41,618 nt of DNA from JACMLD01 sp038229695 (GCA_038229695.1 JBBROE010000023.1:1-41618), one strand, 5' to 3'; counted from the stretch's first letter, positions 1-9,254 are shown. The notes: generated by a model from the sequence alone, not told the origin. Translations and numbers: made by a program.

Positions 1-921
1 GTATATGCCTCCGGATGTAAAATGATGTGTCACATGTCTTCCAAAAGCGCTGTCATTATTTCCGAATCCCCATACAAGCTGAGACGCCGATGTTGTATCC
101 TCAAACGCAACTAAAGAATTTCCGCAGCTAACAGGAATAAAGTCTACAAAGGCCTTAAGTGGATATAGATTACAGTTGACAGCCACCGTAGTATCATGAT
201 ATAAACCCCACAGTCCACGGTTATCCATTGCACGAAAAAATAGATGGAAAGAATCTTGTTTCGTTTTAGGAACAGATAATAAGAATGTACTATCCAAAAT
301 TAGCCGTGTACCAACATCGACCGGTGTAGCCCTTCCTGGTCCAGGATCTGAATCTATAAAATATTCAAATCGGTTCACGGTGACTGGCAGACCATAACCC
401 GGGCCCTTCACAATAGGTACCGTGTGGTAAACGCTCCATTTTCCGGTGTTGTCCATGGCACGAAAAAAAGCCTCATGGATTCCCACGACTAGCGATGTTA
501 AGTCCAGGTTGAGGTTTGTATCTATTTCAGCATTTGGACTAACATTTATGGCAATACCATTCCCTTCTCCGGGATCTACATCAAAAAAATATTCAACCTT
601 TTCTATTATTGTGGGCAAACTACCTTTACCTTTTATTACCGGGAAGATGTGGTATAGCCCCCAATGATTACTGCTATCTTCGGCCCGTATAAATAACTGA
701 TGAAGTCCTTCCGTCACTGTGGACATGTCAATAATCAACGATGTATCTATTTCGGTGGAGGGTGTGGCCAGATTAATCTTGGTTCCTGATCCTATGCCCG
801 GGTCAATATCAAAGAAATATTCTAAGGATTTTATTTGCTGCGCGCAAGCCACCAGTGACGAGAAATCTGCTGTCACTAATATCAGCACTATTCTTATTAT
901 CCAATACTTAAAACTATTCAC
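1..921 (-). CDS. Partial secreted protein with three DPGxG repeats and a PKD-like domain (runs off left edge)
   Basis: The reading frame is open from a GTG at 919-921 down to base 1 (307 codons) and continues outside the window, so the C-terminus is missing. Residues 1-27 look like a signal peptide (basic start, hydrophobic run, ending A-C-A before QQ). Residues about 32-255 form three tandem repeats with a period of exactly 76 residues. Each has an E-Y-F-hydrophobic-D-x-D-P-G start and a later F-x-R-A-x-D...W-x-x-Y-H motif. From about residue 256 a PKD-like fold begins (F-E-D-T-T-S, then V-W-x-F-G-N-N-D). Similar repeats are known to me from large secreted Bacteroidota proteins, but I know of no proven function. 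It lies 25 bp downstream of the beta-helix gene on the same strand, so the two are probably co-transcribed. The GTG start is chosen because it gives a complete signal peptide; no ribosome binding site is visible. Confidence 0.85.
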   Translation of the reverse strand, partial: MNSFKYWIIRIVLILVTADFSSLVACAQQIKSLEYFFDIDPGIGSGTKINLATPSTEIDTSLIIDMSTVTEGLHQLFIRAEDSSNHWGLYHIFPVIKGKGSLPTIIEKVEYFFDVDPGEGNGIAINVSPNAEIDTNLNLDLTSLVVGIHEAFFRAMDNTGKWSVYHTVPIVKGPGYGLPVTVNRFEYFIDSDPGPGRATPVDVGTRLILDSTFLLSVPKTKQDSFHLFFRAMDNRGLWGLYHDTTVAVNCNLYPLKAFVDFIPVSCGNSLVAFEDTTSASQLVWGFGNNDSAFGRHVTHHFTSGGIY

Positions 922-946
922 CAGAAGTCGGTTTTCACTTGCACGT

Positions 947-2029
947 CTATTTATTAGCCTTAATCTTAATATGAACAGGCAAACCACCTGTGTGTGCCCC
1001 AACGGGAGGAACCTGAAGAAAGTATATGTTGGGGACAAATTCGGATATTCCACTAAGTACATACTTTTCGTCAATAAGCCCACCAAAAGCGCCGCAATCT
1101 ACTCCACCGGTTCCGAACCCACTAGCAGGAGATCCAGGCTTCAACTGATAAGCCCCGTCTGTTGAAAAGGCCTGAATAAAAAGAACCGACGGATCGACGT
1201 TGATAATATTGTTGATTGATGTACCGTATTCAAAGTCGACGTTGGTAACATTATTCTGCGCCCCACCACGTGCGTCAATTTTTTGGGTAGTTCCTGTAGG
1301 CTGAATAATAATATTATTTTCAAAGACGTCATAAGAAGGTGCCTGGTTTTCATTTTGCCAATTGAATATGGTGTTATTGGTAAAGTGAATCCCAGCCGTA
1401 TTGTAAGTGCCAGGTTCAACAGGAGCTTTATTTCCCTGCCCTCCAAAGATGTTATTATTGAAGAAAAAAGCTGTTGAAGCAGTACTAACAAGAACTTGAA
1501 TGCTTTGCGCCGATTCAATATAACACTGCTTTACGTACACGTTAAAAGATTTTTCTGAAAAACACAAATTTGATGAAGTAGGGTGTTGTGTGCGACTTAT
1601 GTAACATCGGGAGATCGTCACGTCGCTAGTTTTAATAAAACTCAACCTGCTATTTGATCCGGTATTTACTGCCCCGCTAATTGACAGCCCGGTAATGTAA
1701 CTGCCGTTCGACAAACTGTCAAATTCTATCCTGTCTACGACTGAGGAAGACGCGGTGGCTTGTGTGAAGGGTGCTGGATTCGCACCAAGGAAATAACCGC
1801 CCCCGATTATAGAAATTCTCTTATTAATTGTAACATCGCCGTATGATACGGGTCCAGGTTGCAAAAGGATAAGTGTGCCGGCGGTGGCACTATTCACGGC
1901 AGTCTGAAGATTAAAATAATCTGCTTTTACACCGGGTGTATTGTTGACCACCACCATCGATTGACTGTTAAGATGGCCTGAAATAACAATACTTACCCAG
2001 TAAAGAAAATTTTTGCACACGATTTTCAT
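947..2029 (-). CDS. Secreted right-handed parallel beta-helix protein
   Basis: This is a 360-residue protein. A TTG directly before the ATG at 2027-2029 could extend it by one residue, but the ATG fits better. It has a short hydrophobic export signal (residues about 6-22). The middle, roughly residues 60-290, is rich in N, S, T and G with recurring short strands such as F-x-N-N-x-I, typical of right-handed beta-helix proteins of the pectin-lyase-like superfamily. The C-terminal part (D-C-G-A-F-G-G followed by Y-V-L-S-G-I and an I-x-F-L-Q-V-P stretch) matches a tail I recognise from secreted Bacteroidota beta-helix proteins paired with PKD or repeat proteins. No catalytic motif can be assigned, so it may be structural, adhesive or carbohydrate-binding. 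It is the first gene of an apparent two-gene unit with the repeat protein to its left. Base composition is AT-rich, like its neighbours. Confidence 0.75.
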   Translation of the reverse strand: MKIVCKNFLYWVSIVISGHLNSQSMVVVNNTPGVKADYFNLQTAVNSATAGTLILLQPGPVSYGDVTINKRISIIGGGYFLGANPAPFTQATASSSVVDRIEFDSLSNGSYITGLSISGAVNTGSNSRLSFIKTSDVTISRCYISRTQHPTSSNLCFSEKSFNVYVKQCYIESAQSIQVLVSTASTAFFFNNNIFGGQGNKAPVEPGTYNTAGIHFTNNTIFNWQNENQAPSYDVFENNIIIQPTGTTQKIDARGGAQNNVTNVDFEYGTSINNIINVDPSVLFIQAFSTDGAYQLKPGSPASGFGTGGVDCGAFGGLIDEKYVLSGISEFVPNIYFLQVPPVGAHTGGLPVHIKIKANK

Positions 2030-2645
2030 CAAAGTAAGTACTTAAATGACTAATGAAAGGGAAAGAATAATGACTTCTGACAAAGAATTTATATCAGAAT
2101 GGCTATCACAAGAATGGAGCGAGAAGGAATTTCAGGAATTATCGGATATGAAAACTCATGTAAACTTAATGATTTTTTGGGAAAGTTTTTTGTTTCTTTC
2201 TCGGGTCTCAAATTCAGGAGGAGTTCAACGTTGTAAGGAGGTACGTAAACGCTCACGAAAACTAACCCGTGTAACAAACAAAGGTAAATTAAGTCATCCA
2301 GAAGGTCGGAAAACGACAGGCGCCACTCGTTTCTTGAGGTTCTAAACTATCGACTCCTCCGAATTACCAGCTTTATTCAGCGGAAAACTGAAAATAAAGC
2401 AAAACCTGAAGCGTTTGTCTCATTAGGCAAATGAAGAAATGAATTTCATAAAAAAAACTTAGCGCCTATGAATTAATTCGCCCTCAACACAATTTGTTAA
2501 CGGACAGCCTCTTATGATACCTGTAAATCGGCAAAATTGCAACTGATAAAAGAATTTCGTTAAATACCCCAATTTTATCACCCTTGGAAAGATTTTTGCT
2601 AAACTTCAGTTTTGATCCGGTAATATCCTTTAAAACCACTATCCT
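2030..2645. other. Divergent intergenic region without a convincing gene
   Basis: About 600 bp separate the minus-strand beta-helix gene from the plus-strand 1316-residue gene, so promoters for both should lie here. A plus-strand reading frame at 2046-2345 (99 codons) is rich in charged residues, resembles no family I know and lacks conserved-looking motifs; I do not call it. Just upstream of the ATG at 2029 the minus strand reads TTACTTTG, a one-mismatch version of the Bacteroidota -7 box. It is so close to the start that the mRNA would be leaderless. No strong box was found before 2646. Confidence 0.5.
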
Positions 2646-5600
2646 ATGTTAGCAGTAAAATCCAATCTGATTTTAGTGTATGCTTTTATTCTTGGAATAT
2701 TCCCTTCCGCAATAGAAGCTCAGTCCACAGTCTCTTTCAAATTTAATCTTCAAACAAATTCCTCAACCAGTGGGGGTGTTTTTGCCAAGGACGGCACTTT
2801 AATCCGAACTTTATGGGGCGGTGTACAATATCAAAGTGGCACTCATGTCAAGACATGGGATGGGAGAACTGATGATGGACAACTTGCTCCTCCAGGTAAT
2901 TATGACATTCGAGTTTTATCTAATAATGTTCAATATACCTGGGAAGGGGTTGTCGGAAATACCTCCGCATCATTCACCGGGCCATCTGTTTACCGGGCTT
3001 ATTTAAGAATGTACAGCATGGCCATCAATGGCACTACCGCTTATGCCTCATCTTATTATAATGAGGGAAATTCCAGTCAAATCAAGTTTAATACAGCCGA
3101 TCCCAATGGAACGAGGATGGAACTGTCAACTTATGGCCAGTCAACAATGTTTGTTGCGACGGACGACAATACCGTATTTTGGGCTGGAGACGATGCCTTG
3201 GGAGGTCACAATACGTGGTTTGTCTTTGCAACGAGAACGAGTGATGACAATGATGTCAGTTTTGCCGCTGGCACGTCTGTCCAGACTGAGCATGGACGAC
3301 TTTATGGAAGTTCTATAGATGTGACCACTGACCCCAACAAAAAGATAACGGGTATGGCTGTTCAAAAGAATGGTCCTTACCTTTTTGTCGCGCATCAAAA
3401 CATAAATGAGATCCATGTTATTGATAAAATGTCCGGTAATCTTCACAAAATCATTTCTACTACAGCCCCTACGAAATTAGCGGTTGATGGTAATGATAAT
3501 TTATGGGTAGTCAACCAATTAAATAACACAATAAATAAATACTTAGTAGGAGCGGATGGCTCGCTGAATGGTAGTTCGATATCGATTTCAAACGTTGGTG
3601 ACCCTGTATCCTTAGCGATTTCACCAGATAATTCTACAGTGGTCGCAGGTGACGGATCTAAATCCAGCCAGCAATTAAAAGCATTTGCCACCTCAGATGG
3701 CTCCCCGAGCTGGATTTATGGTCAAGCTGGCGGATATTATGTTGATGCCAATGTCCAGAATGACAGGCTATATTTCACCGATACAAGGGGAAATCACGAT
3801 GGTAATTTTATTACATATCAGCCAGACGGAACGTTCTGGGTAGAAGATGGTGGCAATTATCGGGCTCAGCATTTCACTGCTTCCAGAATTTTCATTAACA
3901 ATGTAATGTACTTCCCTTCATTCTACAGTACGTACGCTGACCCCAATAACCCCACAAGATTGCTGGGTGATTATTTAGAGTTCAAAATTGACTACTCAAA
4001 AGCGCTCGCTACAGGCAATGGATCATGGATACTTGTGAAAAACTGGGGGGCAGGCGTTCCTCAAAAGGAAGATAATTCAACAAGGCGACTGTGCAATGTG
4101 ATGACCCTGCCAAATGGAAAAACGTATGCATTCCTAATAGACAACAGTGATAATGACAATTATGAAGTAGTAGAGCTTCCGCAAAATGGACCACTACGGA
4201 TGACTGGAAAAAAGATCAGTAGTTTTTATACCAATATGTATCCTGACGGATCTCTACGAAGCCAGTCGGCATTGAGTTATGGTACCCCCACAGCATTTTA
4301 TTTAGCTCCATTGACAGGCTTCGATGGGAGTAATAATCCGGTCTGGGGTCCGGCCACCGTAATCGCTTTAACGCCCCCCACAACTGATAAAGATCCGGTT
4401 TACCACGGCAATGGAATATTCCATGCCGGTGAAATTACTACATCAAACGTCATAGTATCTTTCGACAATGGAATTCCTTCAACCGGCGGGGGTACGGGGT
4501 ATCACCTCGGCGGCATTAATAAAGGTTCAAATACCTGGCTTTGGCGGACATCAAAGAGTACGTACACGGACTATAATGGCCCCTGGCCCTCTGATGGTGG
4601 TTATGACATCGGTAATGGAGTGAACTACGGAGGATCGGTAGCTATTGCCGTGGATCGAAATATTTTTTGGGGATATCACGGTGAATTCTGGAAGGCATCC
4701 CAAACGAATTATTGGGATCATTTTTGGGACGATGGGCTTTACGTTGGTCAGATGGGCACGTTTGGACACGGGCAGGCACTATATGCAATGGCAGGAAATG
4801 CAATAGTAGCTAATATGGTGAAAGATGGCTCGGGAAATCTTTATTTATATCATAATGATGAAGGAGGTCATGGAGGAATTCACCGCTGGAAAATTAGTAA
4901 TTTGTCCAGCATAACAGAACAAAGCATCCCAATCACTTACGCCGAACATAATGGTGGTTTATTAGCGCGGTATTTCGACGGAAGTGACCTGAATAACTTT
5001 CATGTTAAAAAAACCAGAATTGATACATCAGTTTCTGTATCCAATCCACCGTCGCAGCTTTCCGATTTAACCAATTTTTCGGCACGCTGGACTGGATTTG
5101 CGCAGCCGGCGAATAGTGAAAAGTATACTTTTTACGTAAAATCCAATAATAAAGTGAGATTATGGGTCGACGATAATCTCGTAATTGACCAATGGAACAA
5201 CGCAGGGAACAATGAATTTAATAGTGCAGCAATCCCCTTATTTGGTGGGAAGCCATATTCAGTAAGATTGGATTATGCAAATGAAAATTCTGGCAGAACA
5301 GCGTCGGTATCATGGTCTAGCGCAAGCCAGCCTAAAGAAATTATTCCTGCAACAAGACTCTTTCCGGCAGATGAACCAGATACAAGTAACGGGATCGATC
5401 TTCTTGAGGGATTACCCTGGCACACAGTAATGCCAAATAATTTATACGGCTGGAAAAAAAGTAATGAGGAAGATACCACGGGCCCGGTGTATCAAAAATG
5501 GTGGAGCACTAAAACGGCCAATAAGGCTTACGACAAATTAAAATCTCCTGATGTCACAGCTACATTTGTACAACAGGGTCAAACTCGTTATATTTCACGC

Positions 5601-6596
5601 GATTTGGGAGAACCAGATGGTAAAAGTTCTCAATGGAAATTATCAGGCCACATTAGTTATGAAAATGACCAGTTGATTTCCTGGACGGGCGAATCTTATG
5701 GTGGGAACTTTTTTGAGGTGGTAGACGATAATGGAAAAATAATTGTGCGTTTCGAGACTTATATTGATTACCAAACAGGTTTGTCACATATTGTTATTAA
5801 TCATGCTTTACTTGCTTCAGCTGCCACCGACTCCATTATCGGAATTCACCGGAACATTCAGCCGATTGACATCCTCTGTTCCGCAGGAAATATCACTATT
5901 CGGTACGGAAATTTCGCTGCCATTACTACCACCGCGTTTGACTTGAGCAGCAATTGGCAAAAGCCAAAGTCAATGTCAGTAATTATGTATTCCAACGGGA
6001 GCACCAATACGCAAAGCGTGAATATCATTGATATGCGATATTTCAATCAGTCGTTCTCTTTGCTTCCTATAAATCTTTTATCCTTCCGTGTACAATCGGA
6101 AGCAACGATAGTGGAATTACTGTGGAAAACCAGCGAAGAGACAAATGCAAAATCGTTTTTGATAGAAAAGAGTACCGACAGTAAATCTTTTGCCGAAATT
6201 GGCAACTTGAATGCACATGACTATACCGGAGTCAATAACTATACTTATAAAGACCTTTCACCTTCGCCAGGGCCTTCATATTACAGGTTAAGGATTACAG
6301 ATGTCAACGGCAATACAGTCGATAGCAAAACTATTGCAGTAACAAGAAAGAGAGATGAAGATTTTATCATTTTCCCGAATCCCTCGCATGGAGACATACG
6401 GGTTCAACATCCCCAAACTGTCGGTGACGGAAAAATAAGCATCATCGCTTCTGATGGGAAAAGTATGGACGATTTCGCATTGAAAACAGGAACTATAAGT
6501 ACTACGGTGGATATTAATAAATTTCCCCCGGGTTACTATGTATTAAAGTACAACGACGGCACTCGCAATATCAGCTTACCTTTTCTTAAATATTAA
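2646..6596 (+). CDS. Large T9SS-exported protein: FlgD-like, beta-propeller, PA14 and sorting domains
   Basis: This is a 1316-residue protein. Residues 1-25 are a signal peptide (ending I-E-A before QS). Residues about 28-100 resemble a FlgD Ig-like domain (L-I-R-T-L-W-G-G ... W-D-G-R-T-D-D-G ... P-G-N-Y-D-I-R-V). Residues about 105-765 look like propeller/NHL-type repeats (A-V-D-G-N-D-N-L-W-V-V; L-A-I-S-P-D-N-S). A PA14 domain spans about 769-903 (G-G-L-L-A-R-Y-F-D-G, then W-T-G-F, V-R-L-W-V-D-D-N and V-R-L-D-Y). Residues about 905-1135 are of unclear fold, possibly jelly-roll. A fibronectin-like segment begins near 1139, and residues about 1238-1316 are a type A T9SS sorting domain (F-I-I-F-P-N-P-S-H-G ... 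P-P-G-Y-Y-V-L-K). PA14 domains commonly bind carbohydrate, so a cell-surface glycan-binding or degrading role is likely; no catalytic residues were identified. Codon use is AT-rich, unlike genes right of 6.8 kb. Confidence 0.85.
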   Translation: MLAVKSNLILVYAFILGIFPSAIEAQSTVSFKFNLQTNSSTSGGVFAKDGTLIRTLWGGVQYQSGTHVKTWDGRTDDGQLAPPGNYDIRVLSNNVQYTWEGVVGNTSASFTGPSVYRAYLRMYSMAINGTTAYASSYYNEGNSSQIKFNTADPNGTRMELSTYGQSTMFVATDDNTVFWAGDDALGGHNTWFVFATRTSDDNDVSFAAGTSVQTEHGRLYGSSIDVTTDPNKKITGMAVQKNGPYLFVAHQNINEIHVIDKMSGNLHKIISTTAPTKLAVDGNDNLWVVNQLNNTINKYLVGADGSLNGSSISISNVGDPVSLAISPDNSTVVAGDGSKSSQQLKAFATSDGSPSWIYGQAGGYYVDANVQNDRLYFTDTRGNHDGNFITYQPDGTFWVEDGGNYRAQHFTASRIFINNVMYFPSFYSTYADPNNPTRLLGDYLEFKIDYSKALATGNGSWILVKNWGAGVPQKEDNSTRRLCNVMTLPNGKTYAFLIDNSDNDNYEVVELPQNGPLRMTGKKISSFYTNMYPDGSLRSQSALSYGTPTAFYLAPLTGFDGSNNPVWGPATVIALTPPTTDKDPVYHGNGIFHAGEITTSNVIVSFDNGIPSTGGGTGYHLGGINKGSNTWLWRTSKSTYTDYNGPWPSDGGYDIGNGVNYGGSVAIAVDRNIFWGYHGEFWKASQTNYWDHFWDDGLYVGQMGTFGHGQALYAMAGNAIVANMVKDGSGNLYLYHNDEGGHGGIHRWKISNLSSITEQSIPITYAEHNGGLLARYFDGSDLNNFHVKKTRIDTSVSVSNPPSQLSDLTNFSARWTGFAQPANSEKYTFYVKSNNKVRLWVDDNLVIDQWNNAGNNEFNSAAIPLFGGKPYSVRLDYANENSGRTASVSWSSASQPKEIIPATRLFPADEPDTSNGIDLLEGLPWHTVMPNNLYGWKKSNEEDTTGPVYQKWWSTKTANKAYDKLKSPDVTATFVQQGQTRYISRDLGEPDGKSSQWKLSGHISYENDQLISWTGESYGGNFFEVVDDNGKIIVRFETYIDYQTGLSHIVINHALLASAATDSIIGIHRNIQPIDILCSAGNITIRYGNFAAITTTAFDLSSNWQKPKSMSVIMYSNGSTNTQSVNIIDMRYFNQSFSLLPINLLSFRVQSEATIVELLWKTSEETNAKSFLIEKSTDSKSFAEIGNLNAHDYTGVNNYTYKDLSPSPGPSYYRLRITDVNGNTVDSKTIAVTRKRDEDFIIFPNPSHGDIRVQHPQTVGDGKISIIASDGKSMDDFALKTGTISTTVDINKFPPGYYVLKYNDGTRNISLPFLKY

Positions 6597-6855
6597 GTTG
6601 CAGAGCTCCGGAAAGTCATTAGAGTAAAGTACTGAATTGCACTTTCTTAAAGCGTTATTCAATTTTACCATCAAATCAACAAGCCAATTGTTTCAATTTT
6701 AACCGTCTGGATTCAGGGGTGCTTTCGATTTTACATAAATAAGAGTATTTTCATACTGGCTTATTGACATCTCATAGATCCGGAAAGACCTTTATAAGCC
6801 AGTGCTACATCCATCTACGCGCCCTTACCTATATTTACAATTCAAAAAAAACTAA

Positions 6856-7461
6856 ATGTCGCACCATCTTGGCCGATCCACGTTCGGCAATCCGGCCCAC
6901 AAAGACAATGTGATCAGCCTCGAACAGGCCAATGCCCTACTGCAGGAATGGGTGCCGAACCCCAAACTCCGCATGCACATGAAACAAGTGGCGGCACTGA
7001 TGAAAGCCTGGGCCCTCGAAAAAGAAAATGCGGATGAACTGACCGCCCAAAAATGGGAACTGGCTGGCCTGCTGCACGATGCCGACTGGGAACTGTACCC
7101 GAATGATCACTGCCGCGTCATCATTGAAAAACTGGAAGTACTCCAGGTGGACCCCGACATTATCCATTGCATCGCTTCACACGGGCCCCCCTACTTTGGC
7201 GTAGAGCCCGTCAACAGCATGGACAAAATGATCTATGCCTTCGATGAGCTGTCGGGCTTTATCCATGCTGCGGCACATATCCGCCCCACGGGTTATGAAG
7301 GCATGGATGTGAAAAGCGTACAAAAAAAATTGAAGAACCTGGCATTTGCCGCGCAGGTTAACCGCAACGAGATCACGGACGCCCTATCGCGGATCGATAC
7401 GCCGCTGGAAACCCTGATCGAATTTGTTATCGACCACCAGAAAAATGTGACGGCCGCGTAA
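6856..7461 (+). CDS. HD-domain phosphohydrolase-like protein
   Basis: This is a 201-residue protein with a single HD domain. The metal-ligand pattern of the HD superfamily is complete: H41 (in M-H-M-K-Q-V), H74-D75 (L-L-H-D-A-D-W), H109 (A-S-H-G) and D130 (F-D-E-L). The length and the L-L-H-D-A-D signature fit the small cytosolic HDIG-type hydrolases that act on nucleotide or other phosphomonoester substrates; the substrate cannot be told from sequence. It lies 15 bp upstream of the endonuclease III gene on the same strand and is probably co-transcribed with it. Upstream, TATATTTAC at about 6829-6837 resembles the Bacteroidota -7 box with one mismatch, roughly 20 bases before the ATG. This gene marks the switch from the AT-rich left part to the GC-richer remainder. 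Confidence 0.85.
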   Translation: MSHHLGRSTFGNPAHKDNVISLEQANALLQEWVPNPKLRMHMKQVAALMKAWALEKENADELTAQKWELAGLLHDADWELYPNDHCRVIIEKLEVLQVDPDIIHCIASHGPPYFGVEPVNSMDKMIYAFDELSGFIHAAAHIRPTGYEGMDVKSVQKKLKNLAFAAQVNRNEITDALSRIDTPLETLIEFVIDHQKNVTAA

Positions 7462-7476
7462 TCCCGGCAGCAAACC

Positions 7477-8148
7477 ATGACGCGCAAAGAGCGATACCAG
7501 TTTGTCATCGACTATTTCCAGGCGAATAACCCGGAAGCGGAAACCGAGCTGCTGTACGATAATCCTTTCCAGCTGCTCGTTTCCGTTATACTCAGTGCCC
7601 AGTGCACGGACAAGCGCGTGAATATGACGACGCCGGCTATTTTTGAACGCTACCCGGATGCAGCAGCCCTGGCAGAAGCCGGCTTTGATGAACTCTTCCC
7701 CTACATAAAAAGCATATCCTATCCCAACAATAAAACCAAACACCTTATTGGGATGGCAAAAATGGTCAGGGATGAATTCAACGGCGAAATCCCGATGACG
7801 GTGGAAGAACTGGTGAAATTGCCGGGGGTGGGGCGCAAGACAGCCAACGTCATTACCTCTGTCGTAGATGAACAACCGAATATGGCCGTGGATACCCACG
7901 TATTCCGGGTATCCGCCCGCATCGGGCTTACCCTGAAAGCGAAAACGCCGCTGGCGACCGAAAAGCAACTCATCACTTTTATTCCCACAGCATTAATCTA
8001 CAAAGCACACCACTGGCTCATTCTCCATGGCCGTTATGTATGCGTGGCCCGCACGCCAAAATGCGCCATCTGTGGCCTGAAACCGGCCTGCAAATATTAC
8101 CAGCGCAGCCAGCTGCCACGAAAAATCAATTCGGCGAATAACGAATAA
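7477..8148 (+). CDS. nth: Endonuclease III (DNA glycosylase/AP lyase)
   Basis: This 223-residue protein is the usual length for Nth, which removes oxidised pyrimidines and cleaves the abasic site in base excision repair. The helix-hairpin-helix L-P-G-V-G-R-K-T-A-N-V-I lies at residues 115-126 with the catalytic lysine K121, followed by the catalytic aspartate D139 in V-D-T-H-V-F-R-V. The C-terminal iron-sulfur cluster loop is intact: C189, C196, C199 and C205 with the classic 6-2-5 spacing. The N-terminal L-S-A-Q-C-T-D-K motif at residues 39-46 is also typical. It follows the HD-domain gene by 15 bp. Nothing suggests loss of function. Confidence 0.97.
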   Translation: MTRKERYQFVIDYFQANNPEAETELLYDNPFQLLVSVILSAQCTDKRVNMTTPAIFERYPDAAALAEAGFDELFPYIKSISYPNNKTKHLIGMAKMVRDEFNGEIPMTVEELVKLPGVGRKTANVITSVVDEQPNMAVDTHVFRVSARIGLTLKAKTPLATEKQLITFIPTALIYKAHHWLILHGRYVCVARTPKCAICGLKPACKYYQRSQLPRKINSANNE

Positions 8149-8229
8149 AGGGTATTGAAACGACGGTAGGCCGGCCCCTTTTTTCCGGGTATTAATACAC
8201 AGTCGAACGGTTGTTTAAAGCCACGCGCT

Positions 8230-8262
8230 TTTGATTCCATTTTACCACGGCGGCCTACTTTG
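8230..8262 (+). promoter_or_regulatory. Candidate promoter of the DUF6089-like gene
   Basis: A TTTG at 8230-8233 is followed after 22 bases by TACTTTG at 8256-8262. This resembles the Bacteroidota -33/-7 promoter, except that the -7 box has one base fewer than TAnnTTTG. It lies 18 bases before the ATG at 8281. Confidence 0.4.
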
Positions 8263-8280
8263 CAGTGACAATTCACCGGC

Positions 8281-9183
8281 ATGAAATACAGTGGCCTCTT
8301 CCTTATTTTCTTTTTTGCACAGGCGACCGGGTACAGCCAGTATTATTTTTATTCCGGCAATCATCCCGAGCCTGAACTGCGGTGGGAACTGGGCGTTGCG
8401 GCTGGTGCAGCCAATTGCCTGACCGATATCGGTGGGAAGAATGGCCCGGGCCGTAAGCTGCTCCACGACATCAACTGGAGCCAGACCCGAGCTGCCGTCT
8501 CCATCGATGCCGGCGCCACCTGGCATTCGGTAGTCGGTATCCGGGCATCCTGCAGTGCGGCTTTTCTTTCGGGTGCGGATGCCGTGCTCGGCCAGTTCAG
8601 TGGTTCGGATGCGCATGACCGTTACCAGAGAAACCTGAGTTTCCGGACCGGCATAGTGGAGGCCGCCCTGTCCCTGCAGGGCTCCCCGTTATCCCTGCTT
8701 TTTCCCGCCTCAGAACGGCACGACCTGACCCCTTTTGTCCAGGCGGGCGTTGCCCTCCTCTATTATAACCCGCAGGCCTGGTATAACGACGCGTGGGTCA
8801 ATCTGCGGAACCTTCATACCGAAGGCCAGGGCTTCCCGGAATATCCTGGGCGGCGGCCGTACGGAAAATTTACCTGGAGTATCCCCGCCGGCTGCGGCAT
8901 CCAGTATGATGCATCCGGCGCATGCATTGCGCGGCTGCTGCTTTGTTACCGGTTCACGGGTACCGACTACCTGGATGATGTAAGTACAAAATATATCGAT
9001 CCAGGTTTGTTCAGCCTGCACCTGCCCGATAAACAGGCGGAGACAGCGGCTGCACTGGCAGACCGCACCGCAGAAATTATGCCGGGCGGACGCCACCGCA
9101 CCGGGGAGATCAGGGGAACTCACGAAACCGTGATGCCTGGTTCTCCGCGCAGTTGTCCGTCAACTGGATCCCCAGAAGGATGA
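8281..9183 (+). CDS. DUF6089-like outer-membrane beta-barrel protein, C-terminus frameshifted
   Basis: The 300-codon frame starts with a signal peptide (residues 1-19, ending G-Y-S before Q) and continues as a beta-barrel-like protein: W-E-L-G-V-A-A-G near residue 37, F-T-W-S-I-P-A-G-C-G-I-Q-Y, and Y-R-F-T-G-T-D-Y-L-D-D-V-S. This series is characteristic of the DUF6089 outer-membrane family of Bacteroidota. The last ~22 residues in this frame (T-H-E-T-V-M-P-G...) look wrong. Shifted by one base, the sequence from about 9117 reads N-S-R-N-R-D-A-W-F-S-A-Q-L-S-V-N-W and ends at a TAA at 9192-9194, which is the expected closing beta-strand. The shift is explained by one missing G in the GGGG run at 9113-9116. 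It is either a real frameshift or a sequencing error. Function is unknown beyond a likely place in the outer membrane. Confidence 0.75.
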   Translation: MKYSGLFLIFFFAQATGYSQYYFYSGNHPEPELRWELGVAAGAANCLTDIGGKNGPGRKLLHDINWSQTRAAVSIDAGATWHSVVGIRASCSAAFLSGADAVLGQFSGSDAHDRYQRNLSFRTGIVEAALSLQGSPLSLLFPASERHDLTPFVQAGVALLYYNPQAWYNDAWVNLRNLHTEGQGFPEYPGRRPYGKFTWSIPAGCGIQYDASGACIARLLLCYRFTGTDYLDDVSTKYIDPGLFSLHLPDKQAETAAALADRTAEIMPGGRHRTGEIRGTHETVMPGSPRSCPSTGSPEG

Positions 9184-9254
9184 GGCATAAATAACCGAGC
9201 ACCCATTGTGTTGATGTGCCAAATACGGCTAATTTTGGCGCACAACATCCGTAT

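Noticed and set aside
719..1165. 148-codon plus-strand frame
   Set aside because: Antisense to the repeat protein and the beta-helix gene, both of which have clear protein features.
2046..2345. 99-codon plus-strand reading frame in the divergent region
   Set aside because: Charged, low-information translation with no family resemblance and no promoter; likely chance frame.
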